A stretch of DNA of 64,000 bases from Erwinia piriflorinigrans CFBP 5888 (GCF_001050515.1 NZ_CAHS01000006.1:186001-250000), one strand, 5' to 3'; counted from the stretch's first letter, positions 1-8,107 are shown. Numbers and translations are program-made. Notes: generated from the sequence alone by a model not told the origin.

Positions 1-1
1 T

Positions 2-100
2 GACGACGTTCTGGTGGTGAAGACGATGCGTCTCATCCGCGTTATCCGCCGTCTGCGTGAGTTGCAGCGCCAGGCGGCTAAGGGAGGGGAAAATGTCTGA
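2..100 (+). CDS. C-terminal end of an unidentified gene (partial)
   Basis: An open frame enters from the left edge and ends at TGA 98-100, giving 32 residues that are strongly basic in the middle (LIRVIRRLRELQRQ). The stop overlaps the ATG at 93 of the next gene, the tight overlap seen throughout this cluster, which is why I take it as real. The visible part is too short to name. It is probably the last gene of the upstream part of the ICE maintenance operon. Confidence 0.5.
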   Translation, partial: DDVLVVKTMRLIRVIRRLRELQRQAAKGGENV

Positions 101-347
101 TGACCTCAACGATGAAATGGCTCAGGCCAGTACGGCGCTGTTTGTGCAGCGCGGTATTGATGCTATCCGGGCGCAGGTTCATTGCACTCAGCCGTCAAAA
201 GCCGTCTGTGCGTGGTGCGCAGCCGCTATCCCACAGGCGCGCCAGCTGGCCGTGCCGGGCGTTGAGCTGTGCGCGGGATGTCAGGATGTGAAAGAGCATA
301 AGGGCAGGCATCTGTCTGCCGCCGCAAGGAGAGAGCGAGATGTCTGA
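93..347 (+). CDS. TraR/DksA-family C4 zinc-finger protein
   Basis: The 84-residue protein has the TraR/DksA zinc-finger pattern C-x2-C-x17-C-x2-C (CAWC ... CAGC) in its C-terminal half after a helical N-terminus. Short TraR-like proteins bind in the RNA polymerase secondary channel and reset promoter activity without ppGpp; that is family knowledge. An upstream in-frame start at 57 exists, but the ATG at 93 follows a purine-rich AGGGAGGGGA ribosome binding site and is preferred. The gene overlaps its upstream neighbour and, at 340, the downstream DUF2786 gene, so all are probably co-translated. It may bias host transcription towards the element. Confidence 0.8.
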   Translation: MSDDLNDEMAQASTALFVQRGIDAIRAQVHCTQPSKAVCAWCAAAIPQARQLAVPGVELCAGCQDVKEHKGRHLSAAARRERDV

Positions 348-1083
348 ACAGCAGAAACTGATGGGGCGTATCCAACGACTGATGGCGTTGGGTACGCGTA
401 ACAGCAATCCACATGAGGCCGCGCGTGCACTTGCGCTGGCACAGCGCCTTATGCAGCGTTATGGCCTGTCGCCGGACATACTGTTGCTGGCAGAGGTGAG
501 TGAGTCAGTCTGCTCCGGCCTGTCGAGTAATGCGGAGAAGGTACCCGCGTGGCTTAACTCGCTGGCAGCAGTGGTCTGCATGGCCACAGGGTGCCGTTGC
601 TGGTTTGGCTGGTATGTGTATACCAGCGTAAGCGGGGCGCGCACCCTACGTCGGTCACTGCATTTTTACGGTTTCAGTGAACGGCCAGAGGTGGCCGCCT
701 ATGTCTTTAGCGTATTGCAGCGCCAGTTACGTGCCGGTACTGATAAACATATGGCGAGGTATCGCCGACGCCGCATTCTGATCCGGACGGTTCGCCGGCG
801 TGCCGACCAGTTCCGCGAAGGGTGGGTATCCGGTGTCTGGCAGGTTCTGCACTCCTTCGACCCTTCCGCCGGTGAAAGTCGTGTGCTGCAGCGCTGGCTG
901 ACGCAGCGCCTGAAGGGTGACTCACTTACCGCGCTTACCGTTCGTGAGGCAGGTAGCTGCCGTGGCGACAAAGCGGCTCGTCAGGCGGGCTGGTTCGCTG
1001 GCCGTCAGGCCGACCTTCATCACGGACTTGCCGGAGCGCAGGCTGCGCATCTGATTACCGCAGGAGGTTCCGGTCATGACTGA
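340..1083 (+). CDS. DUF2786 domain protein
   Basis: The N-terminal 55 residues match the DUF2786 signature: two amphipathic helices with the pattern RIQRLMAL ... NPHEAARALALAQRLMQRYGL. The remainder is basic and Arg-rich, suggesting nucleic-acid contact. DUF2786 proteins are frequent in plasmids and ICEs and have no proven biochemical role. The start ATG 340 overlaps the upstream stop, and a GGAGAG motif precedes it. The stop overlaps the ATG of a 31-codon ORF at 1076. Confidence 0.75.
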   Translation: MSEQQKLMGRIQRLMALGTRNSNPHEAARALALAQRLMQRYGLSPDILLLAEVSESVCSGLSSNAEKVPAWLNSLAAVVCMATGCRCWFGWYVYTSVSGARTLRRSLHFYGFSERPEVAAYVFSVLQRQLRAGTDKHMARYRRRRILIRTVRRRADQFREGWVSGVWQVLHSFDPSAGESRVLQRWLTQRLKGDSLTALTVREAGSCRGDKAARQAGWFAGRQADLHHGLAGAQAAHLITAGGSGHD

Positions 1084-1171
1084 CATTCTGTTATGGGGTG
1101 CCTGCCTGTCAGGTTGGCTTTTTGACGCATTGCTCATTGCAAATCAGGCGACATTCGGAGGTGCCTTATGA
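1076..1171 (+). CDS. 31-residue ORF bridging two genes
   Basis: ATG 1076 overlaps the DUF2786 stop, and its own stop TGA 1169-1171 overlaps ATG 1168 of the DUF2857 gene in an ATGA arrangement. It therefore fills the whole 84-bp gap as a link in a chain of coupled genes. AGGAGG lies a few bases before the ATG. The peptide is hydrophobic in the middle (ILLWGACLSGWLFDALLIA), like a single-pass membrane micropeptide. It could also be only a translational relay that keeps ribosomes moving to the next gene. No family is recognised. Confidence 0.45.
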   Translation: MTDILLWGACLSGWLFDALLIANQATFGGAL

Positions 1172-1764
1172 GCCTGCACAATCTGTCCCAGGCCACTACG
1201 ACCATCTTGTCCTCACTGCTGATGGATGTGAAAAACGGCAATATCCGCCGTTGCGAATCGCTCGGCATGTCGGTTGAGGAAATCCGTGCTCTCAGCCAGC
1301 TCAGCCTTGATGAACTGCATTATCTCAGTCAGTCGCATGTATCGGTGCTCGACGTCACTATCAACCATGAAAACTTCTGGCTGATGCTCAATCAGGCGCG
1401 CATCGAACAGAAACGTATGCTGATGATCGATCGTGCGCTGGAGCTGGGCGGCTCAATGGAACTGATGGAGAAATACTTTGGTATGTCACCGTCTGAGGTC
1501 AGTGCGCGTCGGCGACTGATGGGTATTGAAACCCGCCAGGGGCGCACACAGTCGCTCAGTGAGCCGCAGGACACGTCGCTGTGGTCTGAATGGAAAACGG
1601 CCGGCTTGTCGTCACCGGATTCGCACCAGGCGCTGGAGGTGATGATGCTGGCGGCCGAACAGTACAGCCTGTCACTGACCGCCGTCTGGACACGGGTTTG
1701 CCAGTGGTGCCGCGAAGCGAAGGCTGGCCGTAAGGCCGATACCAGCGTACGTAAGGAGACATGA
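1168..1764 (+). CDS. DUF2857 domain protein (ICE-associated)
   Basis: The 198-residue protein resembles DUF2857 proteins of SPI-7-like elements, with the conserved stretches GNIRRCESLGMSVEEI and MLMIDRALELGGSMELM followed by a helix-turn-helix-like region (YFGMSPSEVSARRRLMG). The last part suggests DNA binding, but no function has been shown for the family. It overlaps the genes on both sides, which points to one maintenance/replication operon. Confidence 0.7.
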   Translation: MSLHNLSQATTTILSSLLMDVKNGNIRRCESLGMSVEEIRALSQLSLDELHYLSQSHVSVLDVTINHENFWLMLNQARIEQKRMLMIDRALELGGSMELMEKYFGMSPSEVSARRRLMGIETRQGRTQSLSEPQDTSLWSEWKTAGLSSPDSHQALEVMMLAAEQYSLSLTAVWTRVCQWCREAKAGRKADTSVRKET

Positions 1765-1994
1765 TGAAGCTGTGCGATTTCAGTAAGCGTCAGCAGGTTT
1801 CTCCTGCGGTGCGCCGCCGTGCGCTGCGGCTGTTTAACGCAGCCCATGGCGGTAAGAAAGTGTTTCGCCGCCTGGCTATGAACGGCTATCTGAAGATGGA
1901 TGTCGGCCCGTACTGGCGCATTCTTAGCAAAGATGGCGGGCGTCACTGGTGGCTGATGGATCATGAGACGTATAACCGTGAAATTCGCAGGTAG
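1764..1994 (+). CDS. Small basic protein, possibly ParE-like
   Basis: Two adjacent ATGs (1761, 1764) follow AAGGAG; the second has the better spacing and gives 76 residues. The protein is rich in Arg/Lys. It ends in PYWRILSKDGGRHWWLMDHETYN, read here in two parts (PYWRILSKDGG, RHWWLMDHETYN), which recalls the strand-loop-strand of RelE/ParE-type small proteins. No antitoxin is adjacent, so a domesticated role in the replication operon is more likely than a free toxin. The family assignment is weak. Confidence 0.6.
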   Translation: MKLCDFSKRQQVSPAVRRRALRLFNAAHGGKKVFRRLAMNGYLKMDVGPYWRILSKDGGRHWWLMDHETYNREIRR

Positions 1995-2075
1995 CGAGCA
2001 GCAATTGGCTGACGGAGTGCGATGCCGGGTCATGCCCGGCATTGTGCTGTGTCAGGTGAAAGAGAGGAAAAAGGG

Positions 2076-3323
2076 ATGACCATACCGCCCGACAGTATTG
2101 TGGCGCACACGCTGTCCCGCATGCAGCATAATCTTGAACAGCGTTCAAATACCGGCGACGTCAGTCAGGAGCGCAGCGGGCTGCTTTTTATGGGCAATGT
2201 GCACGATGCGTTTCCCCGCAGGCTGTTTCTGGATACCCGGCTTTCTCCGCTGGACAAGACGGCCTGGGTGATGATCCGGCTGTATGCGCAGCAGCATGAT
2301 GGTGCCATCTTCCCGACCTATGACGAACTGCAGGTTCAGCTTGCGTCTGCGCACTCTGATAAAGCCTCGCGGGATACGGTTAGTCGGGTGCTGCTGATGC
2401 TTCGTCTGACCGGCTGGATCAGCCTGTGTAAACGTGTACGTGACGATCGTGGACGCGTGCGCGGAAATATCTATGCTCAGCACGACGAACCGCTGGGATT
2501 TCGCGATGCGGAAACCTTTGACCCTGGCTGGCTTGAGCTGGTAGAGACCAGCTGCATGAGCAAGAACAAATCCATCCGTATGACGGCGCTGGCCGTGCTT
2601 AACGACATTCTTCAGGAGCCGGGTATGCGCCATCGCCATTCCCGGCTGGCGCTTATTGAAAGCCGACTGAGTGCGTCGTCCGACTCTGCTGAAATGGCGC
2701 GTCAGCGGGAGAGCAGGGCACAGAGTCTGGAAAACGGACTCGGTAAAAAAAGTATCAATAATAGCTCTGCTGCACTCAGTCCGATAAAAAGACTCGGTTC
2801 ATCTCTGAAGGATAAACAGGCGGGGAAGAAATCACAAAAAATAGCTAAATCAGCAAGTTACGCCGGAGTCCGAAATCCGGACGGTAACGTACGTAGTTTC
2901 ACACTCAGTGTGAATAAAAAAACGTACGTACCGGGCGCGAACCGTTCGTTACTGCCGGACGACTTCCTCAATGGCCTGAACAGCGAGGATCGGCAAATGC
3001 TGCTGAACCAGATGGCTTCTCTGCCTGACAGCGTGGCCACCGCGCTGACCGGCATGCTCCGCGAACAGCTAACCCGCCGTAAGCTGGCCAACCCGGTGGG
3101 CTGGATGTTTGCCATGCTGCGCCGGGCGCGCAACGGTGAGCTGAACCTGCCAGAAATTGCGCCCGATGAGGCGTCAAAACGAACAGGGGTACCTGCTGCT
3201 GCAACGCCCGAAGCCCACCGGGCATCTGCGTCAGCCTCTCCCGCTGTAACGCTGCCAGCCAACAAGGCCTCGCAGGAGCAGGTCAGGGCGGTGATTGCTG
3301 CCATTCGCAAGCAGACTCTTTAG
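2076..3323 (+). CDS. STY4528-family ICE/pathogenicity-island replication protein
   Basis: The 415-residue protein has a winged-helix-like N-terminal region (KTAWVMIRLYAQQHDGA ... IFPTYDELQVQLAS ... TVSRVLLMLRLTGWI), a conserved block around YAQHDEPLGF, and a variable Ser/Lys-rich linker. Its C-terminal domain contains NPVGWMFAMLRRARNGE. This is the layout of the STY4528 family of SPI-7-like elements, thought to start replication of the excised circle. ATG 2076 is chosen because GAGAGGAAAAAGGG precedes it; the frame is open further upstream to 2022 without a ribosome binding site. A short AT-richer stretch in the linker (about 2740-2860) marks the domain boundary. Confidence 0.75.
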   Translation: MTIPPDSIVAHTLSRMQHNLEQRSNTGDVSQERSGLLFMGNVHDAFPRRLFLDTRLSPLDKTAWVMIRLYAQQHDGAIFPTYDELQVQLASAHSDKASRDTVSRVLLMLRLTGWISLCKRVRDDRGRVRGNIYAQHDEPLGFRDAETFDPGWLELVETSCMSKNKSIRMTALAVLNDILQEPGMRHRHSRLALIESRLSASSDSAEMARQRESRAQSLENGLGKKSINNSSAALSPIKRLGSSLKDKQAGKKSQKIAKSASYAGVRNPDGNVRSFTLSVNKKTYVPGANRSLLPDDFLNGLNSEDRQMLLNQMASLPDSVATALTGMLREQLTRRKLANPVGWMFAMLRRARNGELNLPEIAPDEASKRTGVPAAATPEAHRASASASPAVTLPANKASQEQVRAVIAAIRKQTL

Positions 3324-3375
3324 CTATATGAAAAGTGAACAGTATTGCGTTGTGCGCTATTGGTTAAAAAATCGT

Positions 3376-3396
3376 CTTGCTGCGGGGCGCAGCAAG
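3376..3396. terminator. Perfect 9-bp stem-loop after the replication gene
   Basis: CTTGCTGCG (3376-3384) pairs perfectly with CGCAGCAAG (3388-3396) across a three-base loop. A-rich tracts flank it on both sides. In the plus sense there is no U-run; in the minus sense a T-run follows. It separates the STY4528 operon from the TIGR03761 operon and may slow or end transcription. Confidence 0.45.
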
Positions 3397-3510
3397 GTCA
3401 AAAAATAAGCAGGTGAAATTTCCCTGTGCAGATAATGAGTTTCGTATTGTTGCTAACCCTGCTGTTTCAGGACTATGCCCCCTCGTCTTAACTGAATACA
3501 GGTGACAACG

Positions 3511-4239
3511 ATGGCAGAGCAAAGTGAAAAAAGGACCGGTTCACTCCAGTCTGAAATGACGATCGCGCTACATACAAACTACGCGATTGGACTGTGGCAG
3601 GGGCGACGCCCTGAGAAGCAGGAGCAGGAAGGTGATAAATCCGCCAGGCACGGCATTATCGGGATGCCGCAGTTCTTTCAGCGTGCCACGCTCATTAACC
3701 AGGATTCATTAAAGAACAATCCCTGGGCGGATGAAGCGATGTATAAGCTGGACGAGAAAATCAGAGCCGCGTCAGACGCTATGGCAACGCTTATTCAGCA
3801 ACTTGATGCTGAGATGTCAATGCTGCCGCAGGGCGTGTCGCTGACGGATGTTGCGTCTGTCGAGCCGCTTGATGTGCAAGTCTTTACGAAAACGCCGCTG
3901 GGCTACCGCTGTGTCTTTTTGCTGGTTGGATTCGATCAGTTTGCCAAGAAGGTGTTGCAGGGAGCGCATTACGGTCTGATCACACGTTCCCGCCGCGACA
4001 GGTATCTCAGCGAGGGTGGTCGCCTGTTACGCCAGATCTATGGCTTAGTTTTATCTTATCGCCGTATCGATGCGACCCGTTTCGATGCGCTCGAAAACAA
4101 TGAGATATGGCAAAAGGCCTGTGCAGAAGCTGGCGAGCCTGACCGCGCCGTCCTGCTGGGGGAAAAGCGTTCCGCTTTCTCACCACCGGTGAATGAGGAG
4201 AGCGTAGATCTCCTGCGTCTGCGCTTTCAGGCTGGCTGA
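3511..4239 (+). CDS. TIGR03761 family ICE protein (PFL_4669-like)
   Basis: The 242-residue protein matches this ICE family. A short disordered N-terminus leads into LHTNYAIGLWQGRRP, a central PQFFQRATLINQDSL block and a C-terminal half with RCVFLLVGFDQFAKKVLQG. Family members are found in the replication/stabilisation part of PFGI-1-like ICEs and have no shown biochemistry. ATG 3511 is placed six bases after AGGTGA; a GTG at 3502 is an alternative. The gene ends shortly before topB and is probably its operon partner. Confidence 0.8.
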   Translation: MAEQSEKRTGSLQSEMTIALHTNYAIGLWQGRRPEKQEQEGDKSARHGIIGMPQFFQRATLINQDSLKNNPWADEAMYKLDEKIRAASDAMATLIQQLDAEMSMLPQGVSLTDVASVEPLDVQVFTKTPLGYRCVFLLVGFDQFAKKVLQGAHYGLITRSRRDRYLSEGGRLLRQIYGLVLSYRRIDATRFDALENNEIWQKACAEAGEPDRAVLLGEKRSAFSPPVNEESVDLLRLRFQAG

Positions 4240-4256
4240 GCCGCAAGGGGATGACG

Positions 4257-6269
4257 ATGCGGCTGTTTATTTGTGAAAAACCCTCTCAGGGGCGTGACCT
4301 TGCGGCGGTTCTGGGGGCAACACAACGCGGCGATGGTTTTCTTACCGGAAGTGGCATCACCGTTACCTGGGCGGTGGGGCACCTGCTTGAAACCGCTCCG
4401 CCTGAGGCTTACGGTCAGCAATACGGCAAGCCCTGGACGCTGGCCGCACTGCCGATTATCCCGTCACCCTGGCAGGTGGTGGTGAAAAAAGAGACGCAGC
4501 ATCAGTTCAAAATCATTGAGCGTCTGCTGCGTCAGGTCGATGAAGTGATCATCGCCACCGATGCTGACCGCGAGGGTGAGGTGATCGCGCGCGAGCTGCT
4601 GGACTACTGCCGCTGGGAGGGGCCGGTGCAGCGCCTGTGGCTCTCATCGCTTGATGAACTCAGCATCCGTGCCGCGCTGCAGAACCTGCGGCCGGGGGCT
4701 GAAACGCTGGGGATGTATCATGCTGGTCTGGGCCGTGCGCGTGCGGACTGGCTGACTGGTATGAATCTCTCCCGCCTGTATACCCTGCGGGCGGCTGAAG
4801 CCGGTTTTGACGGCGTGGTGTCGGTCGGCCGCGTGCAGAGCCCCACGCTGGCACTGGTTGTCAGGCGCGATCGTGAGATTGCCGCTTTTGTTCCGAAGCC
4901 TTACTGGCAGGTGAAGGCGCAGCTCAGCGCCGGTGGGATCACCTTCCCGGCTCAGTGGGTACCGGCGAAGGTGTACACCGATGAGGAAAAGCGCTGCATA
5001 TACCAGAATATCGCGCAGCAGGTGGTACAAATCTGCCGCCAGTCGGGTGCGGCAACGGTCACCGAATGCGAGACGAAGCGGGAGAAAGCGTCACCACCGC
5101 TGGCGTTTTCGCTCGGTACGCTACAGCAGGCCGCCAGCCGACTGTGGGATATGTCGCCGCAGCAGGTGCTGGACACGGCACAAAGCCTGTATGAAAAGCA
5201 CAAGGCTACCAGTTACCCGCGCACCGACTGTGGTTATCTGCCTGAATCCATGCGTGAGGAGATCCCCGCACTGCTTGACGCTATTGGCCGGACCGATCCG
5301 GCGTGTCTTCCGTTGCTTTCACAACTGGATGCCTCTCTTGTCTCACGCATCTGGAACGATAAGAAGATAACTGCCCACCACGGAATTATCCCCACGCGCA
5401 ATGCGTTTCAGCTGTCCGCGCTCTCCGAGACCGAGCGGCAGGTGTATATGCTTATTCGTCGCAACTATCTGGCGCAGTTTCTCCCCCTGCACGAGTCTGA
5501 TATTACCCGTCTGGCGTTTGATATTGGTGGTCAGCTGTTTCGTACCACTGGCCGGACCGAGGTGGTTAAGGGCTGGAAAGTGCTGTTCGGGAAGGCTGAA
5601 GAAGAGGGCAGCGCCGCTGATGACGAGGCTGTCGTCGCACTGCCGCCGTTGAAAAAGGATGATCGCTGTGGCGTAACGGGGGCAGAGGTGGTGCAGCTGA
5701 TGACTCGTCCGCCGGCACATTACACCTTCGCAACGCTGATTGGTGCGATGATGAATGCGGCATCGTTTGTCACCGACGTGGCATTGCGCAAGGTGCTGAA
5801 GGACAATGCCGGGCTGGGTACCGAGGCTACCCGTGCCGGCATCGTTGAGCAGCTGCTTAACCGTCGGTTTATCGTGCGCAAAAGCAGTAAGCTCCTTGCC
5901 ACCGACCTGGGCAGCGACGTTATTGATTCTCTGCCGCCCCAGCTGACTGAGCCGGGGATGACGGCGCTGTGGGAGCAGGCGCTGGATGAAGTGGCCGCCG
6001 GGCGCATGAGCCTCAGTGATTTTCTGCAACGCCAGACCGGCTGGACGCGTAATCTTGTCAGCCAGGGCGCGCAGCAGCAGGTCAGTATCCGTATTCCACC
6101 TACGCCACCCTGTCCGCTATGCGGCGGTAAAACGCGTCTGCGTAAGGGGCAAAAAGGCGATTTCTGGAGCTGCCAGCGCTATCCGGACTGTAAAGGCGTC
6201 ATCAATATCGTTAGCGGTAAGCGTAAGAGCCCGCGTAAGGCTAAGTCACCAAAACCTAACAAGAATTAA
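4257..6269 (+). CDS. topB: DNA topoisomerase III (plasmid/ICE TopB type)
   Basis: Type IA topoisomerase of about 670 residues. The N-terminal TOPRIM domain begins MRLFICEKPSQ and carries the metal-binding ATDADREGEV motif. The active-site tyrosine lies in TSYPRTDCGYLPE, and HHGIIPT is the following conserved block. A C-terminal C4 zinc finger starts at CPLCGG. The enzyme would decatenate and unlink replicating or transferring ICE DNA. Start 4257 is preferred to ATG 4251 because AAGGGG then has normal spacing and the N-terminus matches the family. It sits directly upstream of structured non-coding DNA and the DUF3577/ssb genes. Confidence 0.95.
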   Translation: MRLFICEKPSQGRDLAAVLGATQRGDGFLTGSGITVTWAVGHLLETAPPEAYGQQYGKPWTLAALPIIPSPWQVVVKKETQHQFKIIERLLRQVDEVIIATDADREGEVIARELLDYCRWEGPVQRLWLSSLDELSIRAALQNLRPGAETLGMYHAGLGRARADWLTGMNLSRLYTLRAAEAGFDGVVSVGRVQSPTLALVVRRDREIAAFVPKPYWQVKAQLSAGGITFPAQWVPAKVYTDEEKRCIYQNIAQQVVQICRQSGAATVTECETKREKASPPLAFSLGTLQQAASRLWDMSPQQVLDTAQSLYEKHKATSYPRTDCGYLPESMREEIPALLDAIGRTDPACLPLLSQLDASLVSRIWNDKKITAHHGIIPTRNAFQLSALSETERQVYMLIRRNYLAQFLPLHESDITRLAFDIGGQLFRTTGRTEVVKGWKVLFGKAEEEGSAADDEAVVALPPLKKDDRCGVTGAEVVQLMTRPPAHYTFATLIGAMMNAASFVTDVALRKVLKDNAGLGTEATRAGIVEQLLNRRFIVRKSSKLLATDLGSDVIDSLPPQLTEPGMTALWEQALDEVAAGRMSLSDFLQRQTGWTRNLVSQGAQQQVSIRIPPTPPCPLCGGKTRLRKGQKGDFWSCQRYPDCKGVINIVSGKRKSPRKAKSPKPNKN

Positions 6270-6404
6270 TCCGCCGTCTCTCATTGCGGGCGGTTGTGGC
6301 CTTTGCTATTGTTACCCCGGCTCTGAAGCCACACCCCGTGACTGCGGGTTCCGTCAGCATCTAATGCATGTGCTGCCGGAATACAGTCTGGCCAACCCCG
6401 TCCA

Positions 6405-6524
6405 CACCTGAACGGGAGTCGGTAAGGCACGAAAACTCCGTGAAACCCGTGCCGGGCCCTTTCAGCCAGCGGAGCGACTGCGTTAAGCAGCTAAACATCA
6501 GGTCGATGGTGTAGACCTCAGAAG
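6405..6524 (+). ncRNA. Putative structured RNA with an H-type pseudoknot
   Basis: Between topB and the DUF3577 gene, GGAGT (6415-6419) can pair with ACTCC (6435-6439), while GGCACG (6426-6431), lying in that loop, pairs with CGTGCC (6448-6453). This interleaving is an H-type pseudoknot. A later hairpin, AGGTC/GACCT (6500-6504 with 6514-6518), leads into a terminator at 6525. No ORF of useful length covers it. It could be a small RNA, or the 3' UTR of topB. It lacks the TGAGA signature of the STAXI-like repeat that follows. Confidence 0.45.
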
Positions 6525-6555
6525 GCGGTGCCGTAGGGTGCCGCTTTTTTTATTT
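6525..6555 (+). terminator. Rho-independent terminator
   Basis: GCGGTGCC (6525-6532) pairs with GGTGCCGC (two G-U pairs) around a short loop and is followed by seven T residues. It ends the topB transcript and the structured RNA preceding it. Confidence 0.75.
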
Positions 6556-6630
6556 TTCCGGGTTGATAATTTATGGTGCGCAGCGGCGTTGACATCCGCT
6601 TCGTCTGAATGAATGATGAGCAGGCTTATC

Positions 6631-6787
6631 GTTGTCATCACGACAACTGCCAATGTTCCGGTGATTTGAGAGGAACGCCTTCGGGTAATCATATGCCAAT
6701 GCCATCACAACCTGAGAGATGGCGCTTTAGAGCGATTCAAACCTGTTTAACCTTTGCAAACAGGGACCTGATGACCAGGTTAAGGTT
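6631..6787 (+). ncRNA. STAXI-like triple pseudoknot repeat, copy 1
   Basis: The block opens with hairpin GTTGTC/GACAAC (6631-6647). Three consecutive pseudoknots follow, each with the order stem-1, stem-2, TGAGA-like spacer, closing stem-1, small hairpin, closing stem-2. In the first, GTTCC pairs with GGAAC and GTGATT with AATCAT, around a CTTCGG (UNCG) hairpin. In the third, CCTGTTT pairs with AAACAGG and AACCTT with AAGGTT. The STAXI motif is described as repeated pseudoknots with UNCG loops near SSB, topoisomerase, antirestriction and XerDC-like integrase genes; here it lies between topB and ssb. It may act as RNA or as folded single-stranded DNA. Confidence 0.75.
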
Positions 6788-6827
6788 CACTTCACTTATA
6801 CAGCCTGTCGGCATTTCACTGCTGACT

Positions 6828-6903
6828 CCCTGCGGGAAACTCTCTCCCGCATGGGACCGATGTTTCTCCGCACCCTGTTTATTGTTACTCCGGAGAAAAC
6901 ATC
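6828..6903 (+). promoter_or_regulatory. Two-hairpin 5' leader of the DUF3577 gene
   Basis: CCCTGCGGGA pairs with TCCCGCATGGG (one bulged T; 6828-6854). A second stem, TTTCTCCG with CGGAGAAA, buries the GGAG ribosome binding site just before ATG 6904. The same design recurs before the genes at 58.7-62.9 kb. Confidence 0.55.
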
Positions 6904-7398
6904 ATGACTGCAAACGCGAATCCTACCCCTGCTTCAAACGGCTCTGCTTCTGGCTCTCAGAAAAAAGAGTATTTCAACCTTAACGTCAATGGTATCGGCT
7001 ATCTCAGTTCGATCCGCCGCGTTCAGGGCCCTAACGGCGAATTTACCTGCGCCGTTATCAATGCTCTGACCGGCCCGACAGATAACGCGTCCTATACCCG
7101 TTTTGACGTCACCATTGCTGGCGCTGATACGACAAAGCTTATCAACCGCTGCCAAAAGGCGGTCGACGAAGAGGAAAAAGTCCTGCTCGGCTTTGTTCTC
7201 AGTGGACTTAAAGCCGATGTATTCACCCTTCAGTCGGGTGAACATGCCGGGGAATCCCGTCCTTCTCTGAAGGCCCGCCTTATCAAGGTGGACTTTATCA
7301 AGAAAGGGCAGGAGGTGGTCTACACCGCGCCGAATGCGTCCAACACACCAGATCAGGGTTCAGCTTCTCAGGCTGAATATGACCCTAACTCGTTTTAA
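6904..7398 (+). CDS. DUF3577 / STY4534-family ICE replication protein
   Basis: The 164-residue protein has a Ser/Ala/Asn-rich N-terminus, then KKEYFNLNVNGIGYLS, which opens the DUF3577 domain, and a core rich in beta strands ending in KARLIKVDFIKKG. The family is restricted to ICE/plasmid replication regions and sits next to ssb, as here. An OB-like single-strand-binding role is plausible but unproven. CGGAGAAAAC precedes the ATG but lies inside a predicted hairpin, so expression may be structure-controlled. Confidence 0.75.
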   Translation: MTANANPTPASNGSASGSQKKEYFNLNVNGIGYLSSIRRVQGPNGEFTCAVINALTGPTDNASYTRFDVTIAGADTTKLINRCQKAVDEEEKVLLGFVLSGLKADVFTLQSGEHAGESRPSLKARLIKVDFIKKGQEVVYTAPNASNTPDQGSASQAEYDPNSF

Positions 7399-7521
7399 CC
7401 CGAATTTTTCAACCAATTATTCAACCTTCTGTCTGTCGGTAAATCTTCCGTATGGGGGATTTACTCTTGCTCTCACAATGAGGCAATGGACGCAGCGTGA
7501 ATGGGTACAGGAGATAACATC

Positions 7522-8016
7522 ATGGCAAGTCGTGGAATTAACAAAGTTACTCTCGTTGGCCATCTGGGCCAGGATCCTGAAGTACGTTCCATGCCAAACG
7601 GTAATGCGGTGGCTGGGTTAAACCTGGCTACTTCAGAAACCTGGCGTGATAAACAAAGCGGTGAAACTCGTGAAAAAACCGAATGGCACCGTGTGGTGCT
7701 GTTTGGCAAGCTGGCAGAAGTGGCCGCTGAATACCTCCGCAAGGGGGCTCAGGTCTACATCGAAGGTCAGATGCGCACACGCAAATGGACGGACAACAAC
7801 GGTACTGACCGCTGGACGACGGAAACGGTGGTGGGCGTTAACGGCACGATGCAGATGCTGGGCGGACGCAACGGCAGCGACACGGGCGGAAACAACGCTC
7901 AGCAGGGTGGCCGGGGGCAGCCTCAACAACCCCAACCATCTCAGCAGCCCCAGTCTGCGCCAGCGAATCCGGCGAATCAGCCACCGATGGACTTCGACGA
8001 TGACATACCTTTTTAG
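7522..8016 (+). CDS. ssb: Single-stranded DNA-binding protein
   Basis: A standard bacterial SSB of 164 residues. The OB fold begins [19 protein letters not shown], with [18 protein letters not shown] and [10 protein letters not shown] as conserved blocks. A Gln/Gly/Pro-rich linker follows, then the acidic tail DFDDDIPF that recruits partner proteins. Element-encoded SSB coats the transferred strand and helps avoid the SOS response. ATG 7522 is preferred over the in-frame ATG 7501 because CAGGAG precedes it and the N-terminus then matches the family. Confidence 0.97.
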   Translation: MASRGINKVTLVGHLGQDPEVRSMPNGNAVAGLNLATSETWRDKQSGETREKTEWHRVVLFGKLAEVAAEYLRKGAQVYIEGQMRTRKWTDNNGTDRWTTETVVGVNGTMQMLGGRNGSDTGGNNAQQGGRGQPQQPQPSQQPQSAPANPANQPPMDFDDDIPF

Positions 8017-8044
8017 GATTTACTTTTAAAAAATACCCTCCAAT

Positions 8045-8069
8045 GCGCCAGTTTGACTGGCGCTTTTTT
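8045..8069 (+). terminator. Rho-independent terminator after ssb
   Basis: GCGCCAG and CTGGCGC form a perfect seven-pair stem with loop TTTGA, followed by TTTTTT. It ends the DUF3577-ssb transcript. Confidence 0.9.
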
Positions 8070-8107
8070 ATGCAAGATAATCGTGTCAGAAGCGAGGTGC
8101 CTCATTA

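Noticed and set aside
1392-2042. 216-codon minus-strand ORF
   Set aside because: Lies opposite the DUF2857 and following genes, which have SD sites and family matches. Its product is His/Ser/Ala-rich, as expected from a frame shadow.
6498-6692. Three similar minus-strand ORFs starting MITRRRSSQITGTLA (here and near 56700 and 58500)
   Set aside because: Their likeness comes from the repeated pseudoknot DNA, not from a protein family. They lack ribosome binding sites and diverge outside the repeat.
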